64,000 bases of DNA from Lytechinus variegatus. Lineage: Eukaryota; Echinodermata; Echinoidea; Temnopleuroida; Toxopneustidae. The translations under genes and the position numbers were made by a program. The notes under the pieces were generated by a model. The model did not search any database and was not told where the DNA came from. It worked only from the letters and a program-made list of their open reading frames with translations. Where the stretch lies: contig NC_054748.1 of the NCBI RefSeq assembly GCF_018143015.1, positions 16,371,356-16,435,355 on the forward strand, written 5' to 3'. This document shows positions 10,919-22,051 of this stretch, piece by piece. How positions within the stretch are numbered: position 1 is the stretch's first letter; each line of letters opens with the position of its first letter.

Positions 10919-10951
10919 TATTATTATATATATATATATATATTATATAAA
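10919..10951. repeat. AT dinucleotide microsatellite
   Basis: An almost pure TA run lies between 10919 and 10951. Confidence 0.9.
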
Positions 10952-11159
10952 ATAAAGTCCCTGTCTATTGATATTTGGTTTTCTTTTCAATGTATCTCCT
11001 TACCGTGACGCTCTCCTTTGTGCTTGACCGCTGTACAAGTCCATGTCCAAGTACCATACTCGTACTCTACTCATCCTCGGAAAATAATCGACCGTTGCCT
11101 TGTTGCAGATCTTGGATCCACACATCCACTGGTGAGAGTGGTTCGGACTGGTTGTCGCG

Positions 11160-11890
11160 CCCACGGTGACGTCATCCATCTTCCATGTTTCCATATTTTT
11201 ATGTAATTATATTTTTTTATGATGTCATATTTACATCATTCATGTTTCCATCCACCGTCTCTGTCGTCTCGATGTCGTTATCCATATTTCCATACTTTTT
11301 CAGTTGTTTTATGATGTCATATTTCACATTTTCATACTTCATATTTCTTTTGTTTATAATGACATATTTCGTATTTGTAACATTCATATTTCAATATTTT
11401 TATTCTCTCTGACGTCATCCATATTTCCATATTTCATTTTTCTATTGTTTAATGATACCATATTTCATGTTTTCATAATTTATATTTCATATCTTTATCG
11501 TCTATGTCGCCAGACATATTTCAATATTTCCATAATTCATACTTATATTGTTTTATGATATCATATTTCATATTTGTATTATTCATGTTTCCATATTTCA
11601 TATTTTATTGTTCTCTCTGACGTCATCCATATTTCCATAATTCATATTTCTATTGTTCTATGTCATAATCCATATTTTCATTTTTCATATCTCTATATTT
11701 CATTGTTCTCGTTGACGTCATCCATATTTCTATTGTTTCTGATATCATATTTCATATTTCCATAATTCACATTTCTATGATCCATACTTCATATTTCATA
11801 TTTATCGATTTCATATATTTCTATAAGAGGATTAATATTTTATGATATTGTTTAGAACAATAGGATCATATCATAATTCATATTTCTATT
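11160..11890. repeat. Degenerate CATATTTC tandem repeat
   Basis: Variants of CCATATTTCATATTTC fill the region. A longer marker, GACGTCATCCATATTTCC or a close form, recurs near 11168, 11411, 11619 and 11713, giving an irregular higher-order period. Plus-strand open frames here (Phe/Ile/Ser/Tyr-rich) are products of the repeat. Confidence 0.85.
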
Positions 11891-13180
11891 GTTTAGAACA
11901 ACAGGGATTAGTTATGACGTTATAAGTACACCTATACTACTGGCGCTATTCGGATGATGAAACAAAATTTGGTTGCTCTCATAATTTGGTTTATTTCTTA
12001 CAACCAGGGTAATCATTGGTGTCTCATAAATAAACAGCATAATTCAATTATGATTTAGCTTCACATAAATTTCTTTCAACCATATAATTAATACCTAGAC
12101 GTTATACGACCTTGATCTATGCAATGAATCTAAGTGAGGGGTTGTCTATGTACAAGCTTTGCGTTTTGGAAAGTCCTTCCGTTTTTCCTTTTAAATAGCA
12201 AAAATCTCTGAGGAAATTTTATTTTTTAATTGCGTTCCTTAAATCTATATTTTTTTTTTCTATAATATACGCTATTATGTAATATTTTTACTTTGTTATG
12301 TTATGTTTAATACGTACAACTGTGAAACGGAAATCAAAACAAACATTTTATGTCATAGATGACCGCATGAGGTTTAATGATTAGGCCTACATCCAAAATA
12401 TTTAAACATAGCACTGTTTAAGAGTTAACGTAACAATAAATAAGGCGTTTCAATAACATCCATTTAACTCGAACCAAATTTTTTTTTCGAGGTTCATCGT
12501 TAACTTGTCTCCTGGATGGCCCCTTGTAAATGAAGTGAGAGTCAAAATGACTCGCTAATCTGAGTCAATCGGCACACACAAGTGAGTCGAACGAACGACG
12601 TATACAACAGCAATATTTTGTAGTTTGACGTAGTTACGTAAGACATGATACAAATGTTGCGTGTAAAATGATCAAAATGTCAACAATGGCATACCTATGT
12701 GCATCACGAATGTTTGTGTCATGTCATGTAAAAACGTGTCCTGGGACACATGAATATTAAGTAACTTTAAAAATCGGAGTAAAATAACTGATATGGTCTA
12801 CGTTTACTCCGGTTAACATCACAATATTGGCTATGCATTATTTCCTTTACAGTCATGACAGTTGCCGAAGTGGTGCCGAACTCCTGCCGAGCCACGTGCG
12901 GTTCCATAACATCGGCCAATGGTGACGTCATCACTTTGCTACCAGTACCCGCTGCTCCTGTTATGAATGTGTTGAGAATGAACGTTCGTTCTGCAACGTT
13001 TGTATGCCTTCTTCCAGGTATACTTTCCTTTTTATTATAATAAAACTGATAAATCCATTGTTTATTTTTCAAAATAGACATGAAATGAAGTACACCGAAA
13101 AAATTTGCTATGCCCAATTGATCGTGGGCCTGGCAGCCACTGTGCAGCGCCAGATCGACGAGGCTCTTTCGACTGAATCG
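11891..13180. other. Intergenic, one weak exon-like block at 12854-13017
   Basis: Mostly AT-rich with nothing recognised. Bases 12854-13017 are flanked by intron-like signals (TTTCCTTTACAG before, CCAG/GTATAC after) and are less AT-rich, but no frame gives a recognisable protein. The next block merges into SINE-like sequence. I do not call a gene. Confidence 0.35.
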
Positions 13181-13309
13181 TTGAACGCCAAACATGGTAG
13201 CAGCAACTCCAAGTTTTAACGTCTCTTGGTCTGACGCGGCCGGGGTTTGAACCCCCGACCTCCCGGTTGTGAGACGGACGCTCTACTAACTGAGCCAACA
13301 CACCGGTTA
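13181..13309 (-). mobile_element. tRNA-derived SINE fragment
   Basis: On the minus strand from 13309 there is a tRNA-like head with GTTGGCTCAGTTAGTAGAGC (A-box region) and GGGGGTTCAAACCCC (B-box stem), followed by GTCAGACCAAGAGACGTTAA. The post-tRNA stretch GAGTTGCTGCTACC resembles the body of common marine-invertebrate tRNA-SINEs. The downstream limit is uncertain. The head does not form a canonical acceptor stem, so this is not a functional tRNA gene. Confidence 0.65.
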
Positions 13310-14054
13310 TACATGGTATCATAAATCCCTCGGCTCTAATAAGCAGTGGGCCTATCCATTTTTACAAACCTTCTAAGACGGCAAAATAATTTACCCCGCC
13401 GAGTCGACATACAAAAGATTGTAGTAAGCCCTATATTGCCATGTTAAAACTTATGTCGAGTTGGCGAGATGGAAATATGAAAAATTCGACAAGTTGATGG
13501 CACTTTGAAACAATTGTAATCATGATGCAGCCATCAGTCATAGAGTGATATATATATAATATTCGTTTACTTGCTGTTGCTCCATAGATTATGATTTAAT
13601 CTTTCTTTCAAAGAGAGCCTCTGCTATTATACACGTCTGATTTGATTTTTACTTATAAATATAGATGTAACCTTTCACCGTTTTAAACGTAGCTTTTCAT
13701 CTCAATACAGCATTGAACGGTCGGCTGGTTATTTGAATATTATAGAGGATACTGTGGAATAAAAGTAAAAACAAAATAATTAGAACGTCAGCGAAAAGGC
13801 AGTCGAAAAGAATAAAAAGAACAATCATCTCAATTACCTCAGTAATCGAAATGGAGTGATAGTACAATATTTTACTCTGCAGAGGGTAAGGTAAATATAG
13901 CCGACAGACTACTGATGCTGAACCTCTATTCTGCCGTCGTTCGGGAGCGAACATAATCCAGTCTGTCTCGATATCTCGGAGCTATTTTGATTAATCCTCT
14001 ATCCAAGTGAGATAGCCGATGAAAGTATGCCCTCTTGATCACAAATCATCTACA
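13310..14054. other. Intergenic, no feature recognised
   Basis: AT-rich sequence without supported coding or repeat structure apart from a short (TA)n near 13548-13560. Confidence 0.4.
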
Positions 14055-14297
14055 TGTACAAGGCAAAATCTCCGGTGTTGAACACAAGCCCGGAATCTAT
14101 ATTTGTCCACACCAGAGATGTATTGAAGGCAACGCCAGTTTGAATTCAAACCGATGCTGTTTTAATACTAATTGGTGTTGTACAAACACCTATCTGGTGT
14201 TAGGCCAAAACGAAAACTGGTGTTGTTTAACACTTCTCGGGTGTGGACATACTCCGGGCTGGTGTTAAATCAACCCCAGAATTTTTGCAGTGTACTT
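14055..14297. mobile_element. MITE-like GGTGTT element
   Basis: The block has many GGTGTT/AACACC words and ends AGAATTTTTGCAGTGTA, matching the ends of the better-preserved element at 59567-59797 (CACAGTTTTTACAGTGTG). It sits directly upstream of the lectin exon. Confidence 0.5.
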
Positions 14298-14359
14298 TTT
14301 GCCTCCGACTGGTACAAAGACTGTGATACGATTCTCATTTGTATTTTTATTATCAATAG

Positions 14360-14940
14360 GAGCTGATACCACTTCAACGATCTCAGCATCTCCAACCCAA
14401 GCCTCATCAACTCTAACCACTCTGCCATCCCCATCAAGTCCTAAGAGCCTCTCATTAACTAAAACAATCCAATCATCTAAAAAAATCACATCAGTCTCGA
14501 CAACGCCGTCAACACCATCATCAGGAAATACATCAATATCTGCACCCTTATTAACCATGTCAGCATTAACATCAACAGCCGCAACTCTTACTTCATTAAC
14601 TACAACAACACAACCGACCCTTACAACAAACACATCGGCGCTTTCATCATTTACATCAATCGCGTCATCTTCAGCGACGTCCTCAACAGCTTCAGGAACA
14701 CCAACAACCTTATCAACTATATCAACATCAACAAATCCATTAACACTAACAACTCCGACGAAGTCTTGCGCCGAATCCTGGTCGTACTATGACGGGTGGT
14801 GCTATGCCTATTTCAGGGATCCAGTCAATTTTGCCACCGCCTTGTGGACGTGTCGGACGATTGCGGGTTTGGAAGCCGATTTGGTCTCAATACACAGTGC
14901 CGCTGAGAATGCGTTCGTCTATGACTTATGGGTGAGCTTG
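14360..14940 (+). CDS. Mucin-like C-type lectin, exon with Ser/Thr stalk and first half of CTLD
   Basis: A strong acceptor (pyrimidine-rich tract then TCAATAG) precedes 14360, and a donor GTAAGT follows 14940 in phase 0. The exon encodes about 134 residues made mainly of Ser, Thr, Ala and Pro, a probable O-glycosylated stalk, then the start of a C-type lectin domain: SCAESW, YDGWCYAYF, ALWTCR and DLVSIHSAAENAFVYDLW. The signal-peptide exon must lie upstream and was not found. The encoded protein is probably secreted or cell-surface and binds carbohydrate, in keeping with the large lectin repertoires of echinoderms. No start codon is present in this exon; the open frame continues upstream of the acceptor only through intron-like sequence. 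Confidence 0.8.
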
Positions 14941-15291
14941 GTAAGTATAAGTATCTGGTTAACATTTTTAATTGAAGGTTACGGAAAGATGAACCAGGGG
15001 CGGCATCATGATATTTTGATATAATAGTAGAGTGATATTAATCAAATGTGTCGTCACTGATTTTCTTGATAAAAATTTGTGAGACTTTCTTTTCTTCCTA
15101 ATTACTGTTGATCTTTCACCCCCCCCCCCCGCCCCCTGTCCTTGGTTCATTTATTTCTTAACGATGGCCATAATTTGGGAGCACACCCACACACAAATGA
15201 CACCACTTGGTGAAAATGCTGCATGAAGAGGATTTTGTTTTTTTTATTATCATGTATTTAATTGCTAGCACTTTGGTTGTTGGCTTAACAG

Positions 15292-15543
15292 GAGGTATAC
15301 ATTGGTGCTTTCTTATGGATTGGATACCATAAACCGACGAATGCGCCTTTGGAACAACCCTTCGTTTGGACCGACGGGTCACCGGATGATTACGACTTGT
15401 GGGGACCAACGCAGCCCGACAATATTGGAGGAATCGAAAACTGCGTGTCTTTCTGGGGTGCCGAAGGTGACCCGGTGAAGCTTTGGCACGACGTACCGTG
15501 TGATACTATCGCTGCCCCCTTCGTATGCAAGGCAGCTATCTAA
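15292..15543 (+). CDS. C-type lectin, terminal exon with QPD sugar-binding motif
   Basis: The acceptor TTGGCTTAACAG precedes 15292, and the frame joins the 14940 donor in phase 0 to give DLWVSL-EVYIGAFLWIGYHK. The exon completes the CTLD: LWIG core strand, WTDGSP, WGPTQPDN, ENCVSFWG, LWHDVPC and FVCKA, then a stop. The QPD triplet is the galactose-type calcium/sugar motif (mannose types have EPN), and WHD stands in for the usual WND. The cysteines needed for both CTLD disulphides are present across the two exons. The intron is 351 bases and includes a poly-C run. The ligand class is a family-level prediction, not proof. Confidence 0.85.
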   Translation, partial: EVYIGAFLWIGYHKPTNAPLEQPFVWTDGSPDDYDLWGPTQPDNIGGIENCVSFWGAEGDPVKLWHDVPCDTIAAPFVCKAAI

Positions 15544-16067
15544 AGAATTTATTTGGATCTGTTAAATCTGTAATTTGCCTATCATCCCCAGTAAGGGTAG
15601 CCAACGTAGTTCAATGGAACAGCCGATGGCGCATGGACTGAAGCTTTTGGTTCCACTAAAGCTTTTCAGATAAACCTACATGAAAGTCAGAAATTGAGAT
15701 GTAATTAGAGATAGCATAGGAGTGATAGGACCTACATAAGTCTGACACCAGACTTTTTGAGAAACAAAAGAATTCGTTGTAATGTAGAGCTGCAGTTAGC
15801 ATTGTCGCTTTTGGGGTACTTCACCCGAACAGTCTTTCCCCAGTGAACAGCAGACGTTTCTCGGTTTGATCAGGATAGTTGAAATGAGATCAGTAGACCT
15901 GCAATATGTAGGGCAAGGAGAATTTTATGAATATCTATCACAAAATGTCTATTGGTGAAATAATTACAATTTTAATGGGTAGTCCTACACATACTGATTG
16001 TTAATACCATAAAGGTGAAAAATAATAACTGAATAATAACTGTTCTGGTAATACTTTTTGCTTATTA
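15544..16067. other. Lectin 3' flank, no feature recognised
   Basis: This is likely 3' untranslated and intergenic DNA. No clear AATAAA was found close to the stop. Confidence 0.4.
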
Positions 16068-16132
16068 CAGGGGCCGCTGAGCGGTTTTCAAAGGGGGGGG
16101 GGGTGCTGACCCTCGTTTCACGTTTTTGTACA
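16068..16132. mobile_element. Fragment of the GGGGCCGCGG MITE family
   Basis: CAGGGGCCGCTGAGCGG followed by TTTTCAAAGG and a G run matches, in inverse orientation, the ends of the elements at 19404, 39754 and 60342. Confidence 0.6.
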
Positions 16133-16244
16133 CACTTCCGCGGCATAGCGAATAATCGGTGTGTATTTAGGTATTTAGGATACAAGATTGTATATACAAA
16201 CAAATTATCTCCCATTTTAATTGACTGTATAGACCAAGGTCTAC

Positions 16245-16565
16245 AACTGGGCTGGTACCCATAGGCCATAATTGGTCTATTACCGGACCACTGATCCTAA
16301 GCCTCTGTTGCCGGATCTGGTTTCGGAGGTCTAGTTTTGATAACAGACTGGCCGGTTCCCGTAGACCATAATTGGTCTATTACTGGACCACTGATCCTAT
16401 GCCTCTGTTGCCGGATCTGGTTTCGGAGGTCTAGTTTTGATAACCAATGAGACTGGGCCTTTACCCGTAGGCCACAGTTGGTCTATTACTGGACCGCAGC
16501 CCCTGCGCTTCAAAGTCTGTTGCCGGACCTGGTTCCGGAGGTCTAGTTTTAATAACAGACGGGAT
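16245..16565. repeat. ~104-bp tandem repeat, 3 copies
   Basis: Copies contain TTGGTCTATTACYGGACC near 16273, 16373 and 16480, and end with GGAGGTCTAGTTTT near 16326-16340, 16426-16440 and 16536-16550. The third copy is the most diverged. The array lies about 200 bases beyond the stop codon of the minus-strand GPCR. Confidence 0.88.
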
Positions 16566-16778
16566 ATTCAATATTTTTTCCGTCAGTTAATTGTGCCACA
16601 GATATAGCGGTTGCAGCAATCTGTGGCAAAAAGATAACATACGACCAGAAACGACTGGGGAGAGGGAGCCTAGTATCACCATATTCGACATGCAGCGTCA
16701 TTTGAATATACTCCAACTTTTAAAACAAGTTCATCGCTACAAAAAAACAGGAACAAGCGTCGAGTTCAGCCATCTTTG

Positions 16779-17804
16779 TTAGGCAAGGCTAACAACACCA
16801 TCCGATGTCTGACCGTTGTCTCTTTGATACAATCTGACGGCACGTGAACTGAGCATGCGCCATGCGCATTCCCTGAAAACGCGATCAACGAGGCAATAAA
16901 TGAGTGGGTTGACCGCCGAACTGATCAGATACAAAACAAACGATATTTCATTCATAACTCCGTTCAGTAAAACGCTGTCTGAAACGGCGAAACAAAGATG
17001 CATGATCCCGATTGGTGTATGACAGATAATGAACGCGGTCACTACGCAGATAATCACCTTGCACGCTTTCATCTTTCTAGCCGCTTCCTCCCGGCTTTCC
17101 GAGCCACCGGTTGCGTTGTCCAAAGCACGTTCAACGTCGGCGATCCGTCGAAGCTGTCTGATCGCAGTCCTCAAGATGACTGCGTTTAAGATAATCATGG
17201 TCATGCCCGATGTTGTAGTCATTACGAATATGCAAAGGTCCAACAAAATCGAGTAAATATCCGGATCGTATCGGATTCCAACACAGATAGCCGATGGGAC
17301 CTTTTCTTTGCTATGATAGATTACAGCCTGACCGATAACCGAGAAGACGGATATTATCCATCCAATCACCACTGCGATTGCTATGCGTTCCTTTGTCACC
17401 AATGCGTTGTATCGGAGCGGCTTCACTACGGCGACATAGCGATCAAACGTGACCATTACCATGTGAAGCATCGAGTCAAACCCACAGATGTACGTCATTC
17501 CCAATAAATAGACCTCCCATCGCGCCGAGCAAGTGATATCGTTCACATTTGTCCGACGGTATATCTCCATGGGTATCGCGATCACGCTTGTGAGGAGATC
17601 GGTTACAGCGAGACTTGTTAGGATCAAGTAAGTTGGTTTCTTTAAACTGTTGTAAGTAAAAACCGTTGCTATGACGATTACGTTACCAATGAAGAGGATG
17701 AGAATCATCGGAAGGCAAAAGCTAAAGTAAAAGATATTCTTTCCCGGATAATCGTAAAGTAGAAATCTTGTTTGATTAAAAAGGGTATAATATTCCATCT
17801 TCAT
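16779..17804 (-). CDS. Class A (rhodopsin-type) GPCR, single exon, 341 aa
   Basis: Seven hydrophobic segments fall at about residues 25-50, 57-80, 98-120, 140-163, 184-212, 246-272 and 284-304. Family marks are GN at 40-41 in TM1, LAVTDLL (Asp69) in TM2, DRY at 121-123 and NPLIY at 299-303. TM6 has CHTP in place of CWxP. The residue at the aminergic anchor position 3.32 is Thr104, so an amine ligand is unlikely by that criterion. An extracellular Cys92 sits about five residues further from DRY than usual; its partner would be Cys174. N10 is a possible glycosylation site. The intact single-exon layout fits the rapidly expanding orphan receptors reported in sea urchins, but the subfamily is inferred. 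The start is the second Met-containing context (MKMEYY); Met3 is equally possible. Confidence 0.93.
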   Translation of the reverse strand: MKMEYYTLFNQTRFLLYDYPGKNIFYFSFCLPMILILFIGNVIVIATVFTYNSLKKPTYLILTSLAVTDLLTSVIAIPMEIYRRTNVNDITCSARWEVYLLGMTYICGFDSMLHMVMVTFDRYVAVVKPLRYNALVTKERIAIAVVIGWIISVFSVIGQAVIYHSKEKVPSAICVGIRYDPDIYSILLDLCIFVMTTTSGMTMIILNAVILRTAIRQLRRIADVERALDNATGGSESREEAARKMKACKVIICVVTAFIICHTPIGIMHLCFAVSDSVLLNGVMNEISFVLYLISSAVNPLIYCLVDRVFRECAWRMLSSRAVRLYQRDNGQTSDGVVSLA

Positions 17805-19277
17805 CCGTTGATATTCGGTAGACAGTCGTTGATTTAGATTTCAGCGTTTGTATCTCAGACTAACAAATATAAATGAATGACTGACTGGCGTTATTTCAGA
17901 TACATATGTATATGAAGAGTCTCATTCTTCGGACCTGTTCGCATAAATTTCTTTTAAGACGTTTCGAAATATCTGCGGATATCCGGTATACTGGTATAAT
18001 GTATAAATCTTGTGATGGAATCGGTCTTTGGCAACCTTCTTCTTCTTTGTTGAATCCCTCCGTTCCTGGAGAACTGCAAGACTCAATTTTCCGCAAGAGC
18101 AAGTTACCGAGAAACGTCCCCTTTTGAATAAATGATTTGTCTTATTTCAGCTAAGAACATTAATGGTTTAATGCTTCGAATCACGCAGACCATGATGACG
18201 TACACATTTCGAGAAGATCCGGTGAGATTCTCTACAGTTGGAAAGCAGTACCTGATGTGGATGATCGTCTCATGAATTGACTCGAATCATTTTTTCAAAC
18301 ACCTACTTCCATGTTTTTGTGTATCGAATCTGTTCTCTCAGTTGCTTGATTCATTGTTAAGATGGAAGAAGATGTTGCGAAAGAACCCGTTCATATTCTT
18401 TTGCATGTCAGGTGACATTTATAGCCATCTGTAACATTTTAAGTTACCAAAGTCCTTTATACTGGCTAGAAACTGACGGAGTTCAGCTCTGATTTTTATT
18501 ATTGTCGCCGCCTTCTGGATTTTCGAGGAATGAATAGTCTTTGCCTGAACATCACAAAAGAATTGCGTCTTGCTATTGATTCACAAATTACATTAAGACT
18601 CTTTCAGGGTTGCACTGCCTGATTTTGTTCTGAATGGAATAATGGCCTTGTCCTCGTATATTGCTGCAAAATATCGATATTTCCAACTTTTTAAAATGCC
18701 CTCTCTCACGTCGTTTTTCTTTATTTTGTTTTTATTTTATTTTGTACATTTCTAGCTGCTTTTGTGGGTAAGAACGTCAGATTCAGCTTATTTCAAACGA
18801 TAAAATAAAGTAATGCTGATACTTTTCGATCTATTGACATGTTAGTGGTCATGAACAGGTAGTGTAAAGATTAGGAACAAACTCATTATTACGAATAGGC
18901 ATGATCATATATATTTTGTGAAGAGCTCTCTTTTGATTCATCACATTGAAACGCGATAAAAGATGTTCATATTTCCATTTATATACATGTTTGTTCTCTT
19001 CATTCTTTTCGTTCTTTCTGAAATGCTTTAGCTCCTTTTTATTTCCCAGCGCTTCTACAATATAATTTCACATTTGTTTCATATTATTTCATATTTTCGA
19101 TTTCTACAATCAAAGCGGCGTATATTTTATGCCATTTTATTAATGCATTCTACGTCCTGTCAATCATGTATGCCCTCATTTGGTCTTTCAGATAATCCTG
19201 GGTCTATTTTGCTTTTTCTTTATTTTTTTTATGTGAATGTCAAATAAAAGCGATGAATGTATAATGAATATATGTAT

Positions 19278-19311
<34 letters not shown>

Positions 19312-19403
19312 GAAAAAGCGTAAATGAATAGGAAATAAATGAGGAAAAGACTATAAATCCCTTGACCATTCAATCTGACATCTTGAACGAAGTGTTACAT
19401 TAG

Positions 19404-19581
19404 CAGGGGCTGCGGAACCGGGAGGGGGAGGGCTTCGCCCTCTAACCACAATTTTTTTTCCCCAAACAGCATGTATGAAAACGTAAAAATTACCATCTGA
19501 ATGCGATTTTTTGCATGATAAGCCCTCCCATCCTTTGGCTCACCACCTCCCCCCCCCTTCAAAACCGTTCCGCGGTCCCTG
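19404..19581. mobile_element. MITE, GGGGCCGCGG family
   Basis: The ends are CAGGGGCTGCGGAACCGG and CCGTTCCGCGGTCCCTG, inverted and imperfect, with internal poly-G and poly-C runs and the shared core AAAACGTAAAAA...CCATCTGAATG. The same layout occurs at 39754-39871 and 60342-60491. Confidence 0.75.
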
Positions 19582-20944
19582 ATTAGTTTTTTTTAAATAA
19601 AAATCAAGGCTTAGGAGGGGGAAAAACAGAGGAAGTCTGAAGAGGGGAAGATGGCGCACAGATCGAGAGACAAAACTTAATATTTTGGCTTAGACATTAA
19701 AAAAGTGTAACGGCATGAAAGTCACGGGTAAAGAGAAATGACGTTTAATTGGCAAGGTTAGGATAAAAAAAGGCGAAAGTAGCAGTGAAGAAACCATTGG
19801 GAGAGATAGAGGAATGTGTATCTATGGAGAAAGAGAAAGAGGTTAAAAGAGGCGGTTAAAAGAGGGAAAGCGTGAGAATATAGAGATATAGAGCATAGCA
19901 AACAAGAAAAAAAACTATACATTGAAAATTCAAACGTGTAAAGACGTTCTTGACTAATATTTTCACCTAAAAAATGTTTAGTTTAAGGATAAAGGTCGCC
20001 ATAAATGCAAATAGCTTACCAAGTTGTTTGCGTATAGGATATGACTTTTATAATGTGCATCGTTGATCTCTTGAATGTTTTTCTTATTGCAAATATTTTG
20101 TGATTTATTTCAATTTGTTATATTAAAAACAGAATTTTTAAAAAAGTTAATGTACAATTCGAGGGGATTTGTTTGATAGAACTGGCCTCGGGCCTCTGCC
20201 CTTATCACAGGAGTATATATTATGACACTCTTCATGGCGCCCCCAATGTTAGTGATGAGAAACACCTACCTACAACATGTACAAGAACGTTTTTATTCGG
20301 CTATGGGTGAGAACTGCAGTCTTTCTCAGACATTGGATACATATATAATTAGGTAAGTTCACATGTATTCCGATTTCATTCAACAGTTGATTATCAAATT
20401 CGCCATTCGAATCATGCTTTGGTTTTTTTTATTTGTTATTACAAAACACTGGTACAGGTCCTATTGGACGGTTGGTAGATATAAAAACTAATAATAGGCC
20501 TTGTCATCATCAGTGATTATGTTCACAAAGATATAGAACTATATATCTAATATTGTACACAACATGCAGTTTTTCCATTGTGCAGAATTCACAGTCTAAC
20601 AACTGAGTGTATTCGTTGCACATATTCTGATCAGGAAACACTTCTGATATGTATGGGCAGCTTACTCATAAGTTTTAATATCACTATTTTAGGCCCATAT
20701 CTTCCTTGACTTTTGCCAGAATGTTAATTTGTTTGCATTGTCGAAATTCTGCAGTGCCGTTGTGCAGAACCAGATTTGAACTTCCGTGGCTTTTCAAACT
20801 GCAGTGTTATTTGCATGGTTTATATTCACTATTCCGTTTTATGGAGAAATGTACGCCCATTTCAGGACGTTGGTTTAATCGAATAGGGTACGTGTTAAAC
20901 CTGACGCCAATTTTGTCCCTAGATGACCTAAAACGGGGGCCTTA

Positions 20945-21110
20945 AAATTCTACTCAGAGGTGTTAAAATTACACACAGGGATTCGACATAATTAACACAA
21001 CAATTAAAGTACATGTGTTAAAGTAAGAACCAAATGTGTTGTCACAACACCATAGGTGTTGAACCAAGATCATTTTGACACCAGAGTATACACTATAATA
21101 CCGCCGGTGG
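20945..21110. mobile_element. Probable degraded GGTGTT MITE
   Basis: GGTGTTAAAATTACACAC, GTGTTGTCACAACACC and GGTGTTGAACC give the same word set as the elements at 14055 and 59567. Ends are not clear. Confidence 0.35.
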
Positions 21111-22051
21111 TTCTCTATATGTACATGGATATTAACACAACAGTGCTTGCTGAATATCATGCATTCTATTATCCAAATGTTTATCCTATTTCATAACTTT
21201 AGTTTTACACACAACAACGGGTCCGTGTACTCATTCATCGTATCGACCGACATGATATTTGAGCAAACAAAAGCCTGCTATTCATATTTCCATAATGCAC
21301 TCAACAATACATGAAACATCCTGTAAAGTATAGGCCTGTGTATTCATATGTGAGAGAGAGGGAGAATGAGGGTGAGTGTGTGTGCGTGTATGTGTGTGTG
21401 TGTGTATATACAATACCCCAAAACTTGGTGTTAAAAGTAAACCACTATGTTACATTGATCAACTCACATAATTTGTGTTACATTTATGGTGTCATTTCAG
21501 TTCCCATGTTCTCATGGTGCTTTTGGTATAGCATATTGGGCACCGTGTTATGTTAAAAACTAGACAGCTAGAATGTAATTCTAACATTTGTCGGTGTGAT
21601 TCTTCATCAACCTTGACACCGCACAATTAAATTAAAACAATATTGTCTACTAGCATTTGGAGAGGACCAGTTGTAAGTGAGCATTGCCAGATAAATAATA
21701 ATAAACTCATCCTCATGATGATCGCAGTTCGGTGTCTTTTCATGAACAGCCAAAACAGACGGATTCATCGACGAGTTTCCAGTTTTCCTGTACACGGAAA
21801 TGCAAGGCTTCCTGTCTGCATGTATCCTGGTCTAATTATCTGACGTCACCCTTTAAAGACCAAGACACCCCCTTCCCCTCTCACACACACACAAAATAGA
21901 TTTGAATCAAGACGGAGAGAAAAAAATGATTGAGGATAACTTTGAAAGTGGCATCATCCAGTCGAAAATCAAATTATATGGTGGTGAAATAAATTTAAAA
22001 TGTCCTAAATAGTTATCTGCACATCCTAGTCGGTACACGCAGTCGGTTACA

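Larger units (their letters stand above)
17805..22051. other. Gene-poor intergenic region with scattered repeats
   Basis: No supported gene. It contains a TA microsatellite (19266-19312), the MITE at 19404, a GGTGTT-rich MITE-like stretch (20945-21110), a TG/GT run (21366-21406), and AACACC/GGTGTT words around 21425-21560. The remainder is plain AT-rich DNA. Confidence 0.5.

Noticed and set aside
11185-11765. Phe/Ile/Ser-rich plus-strand frames
   Set aside because: They are products of the degenerate CATATTTC repeat.
12854-13219. Two-exon Cys-rich protein
   Set aside because: Splice-like signals are good, but the shared frame contains a stop in the first block and the second block runs into SINE sequence.
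13222-13309. Functional tRNA gene (minus)
   Set aside because: No canonical acceptor stem, and SINE body sequence follows the head.
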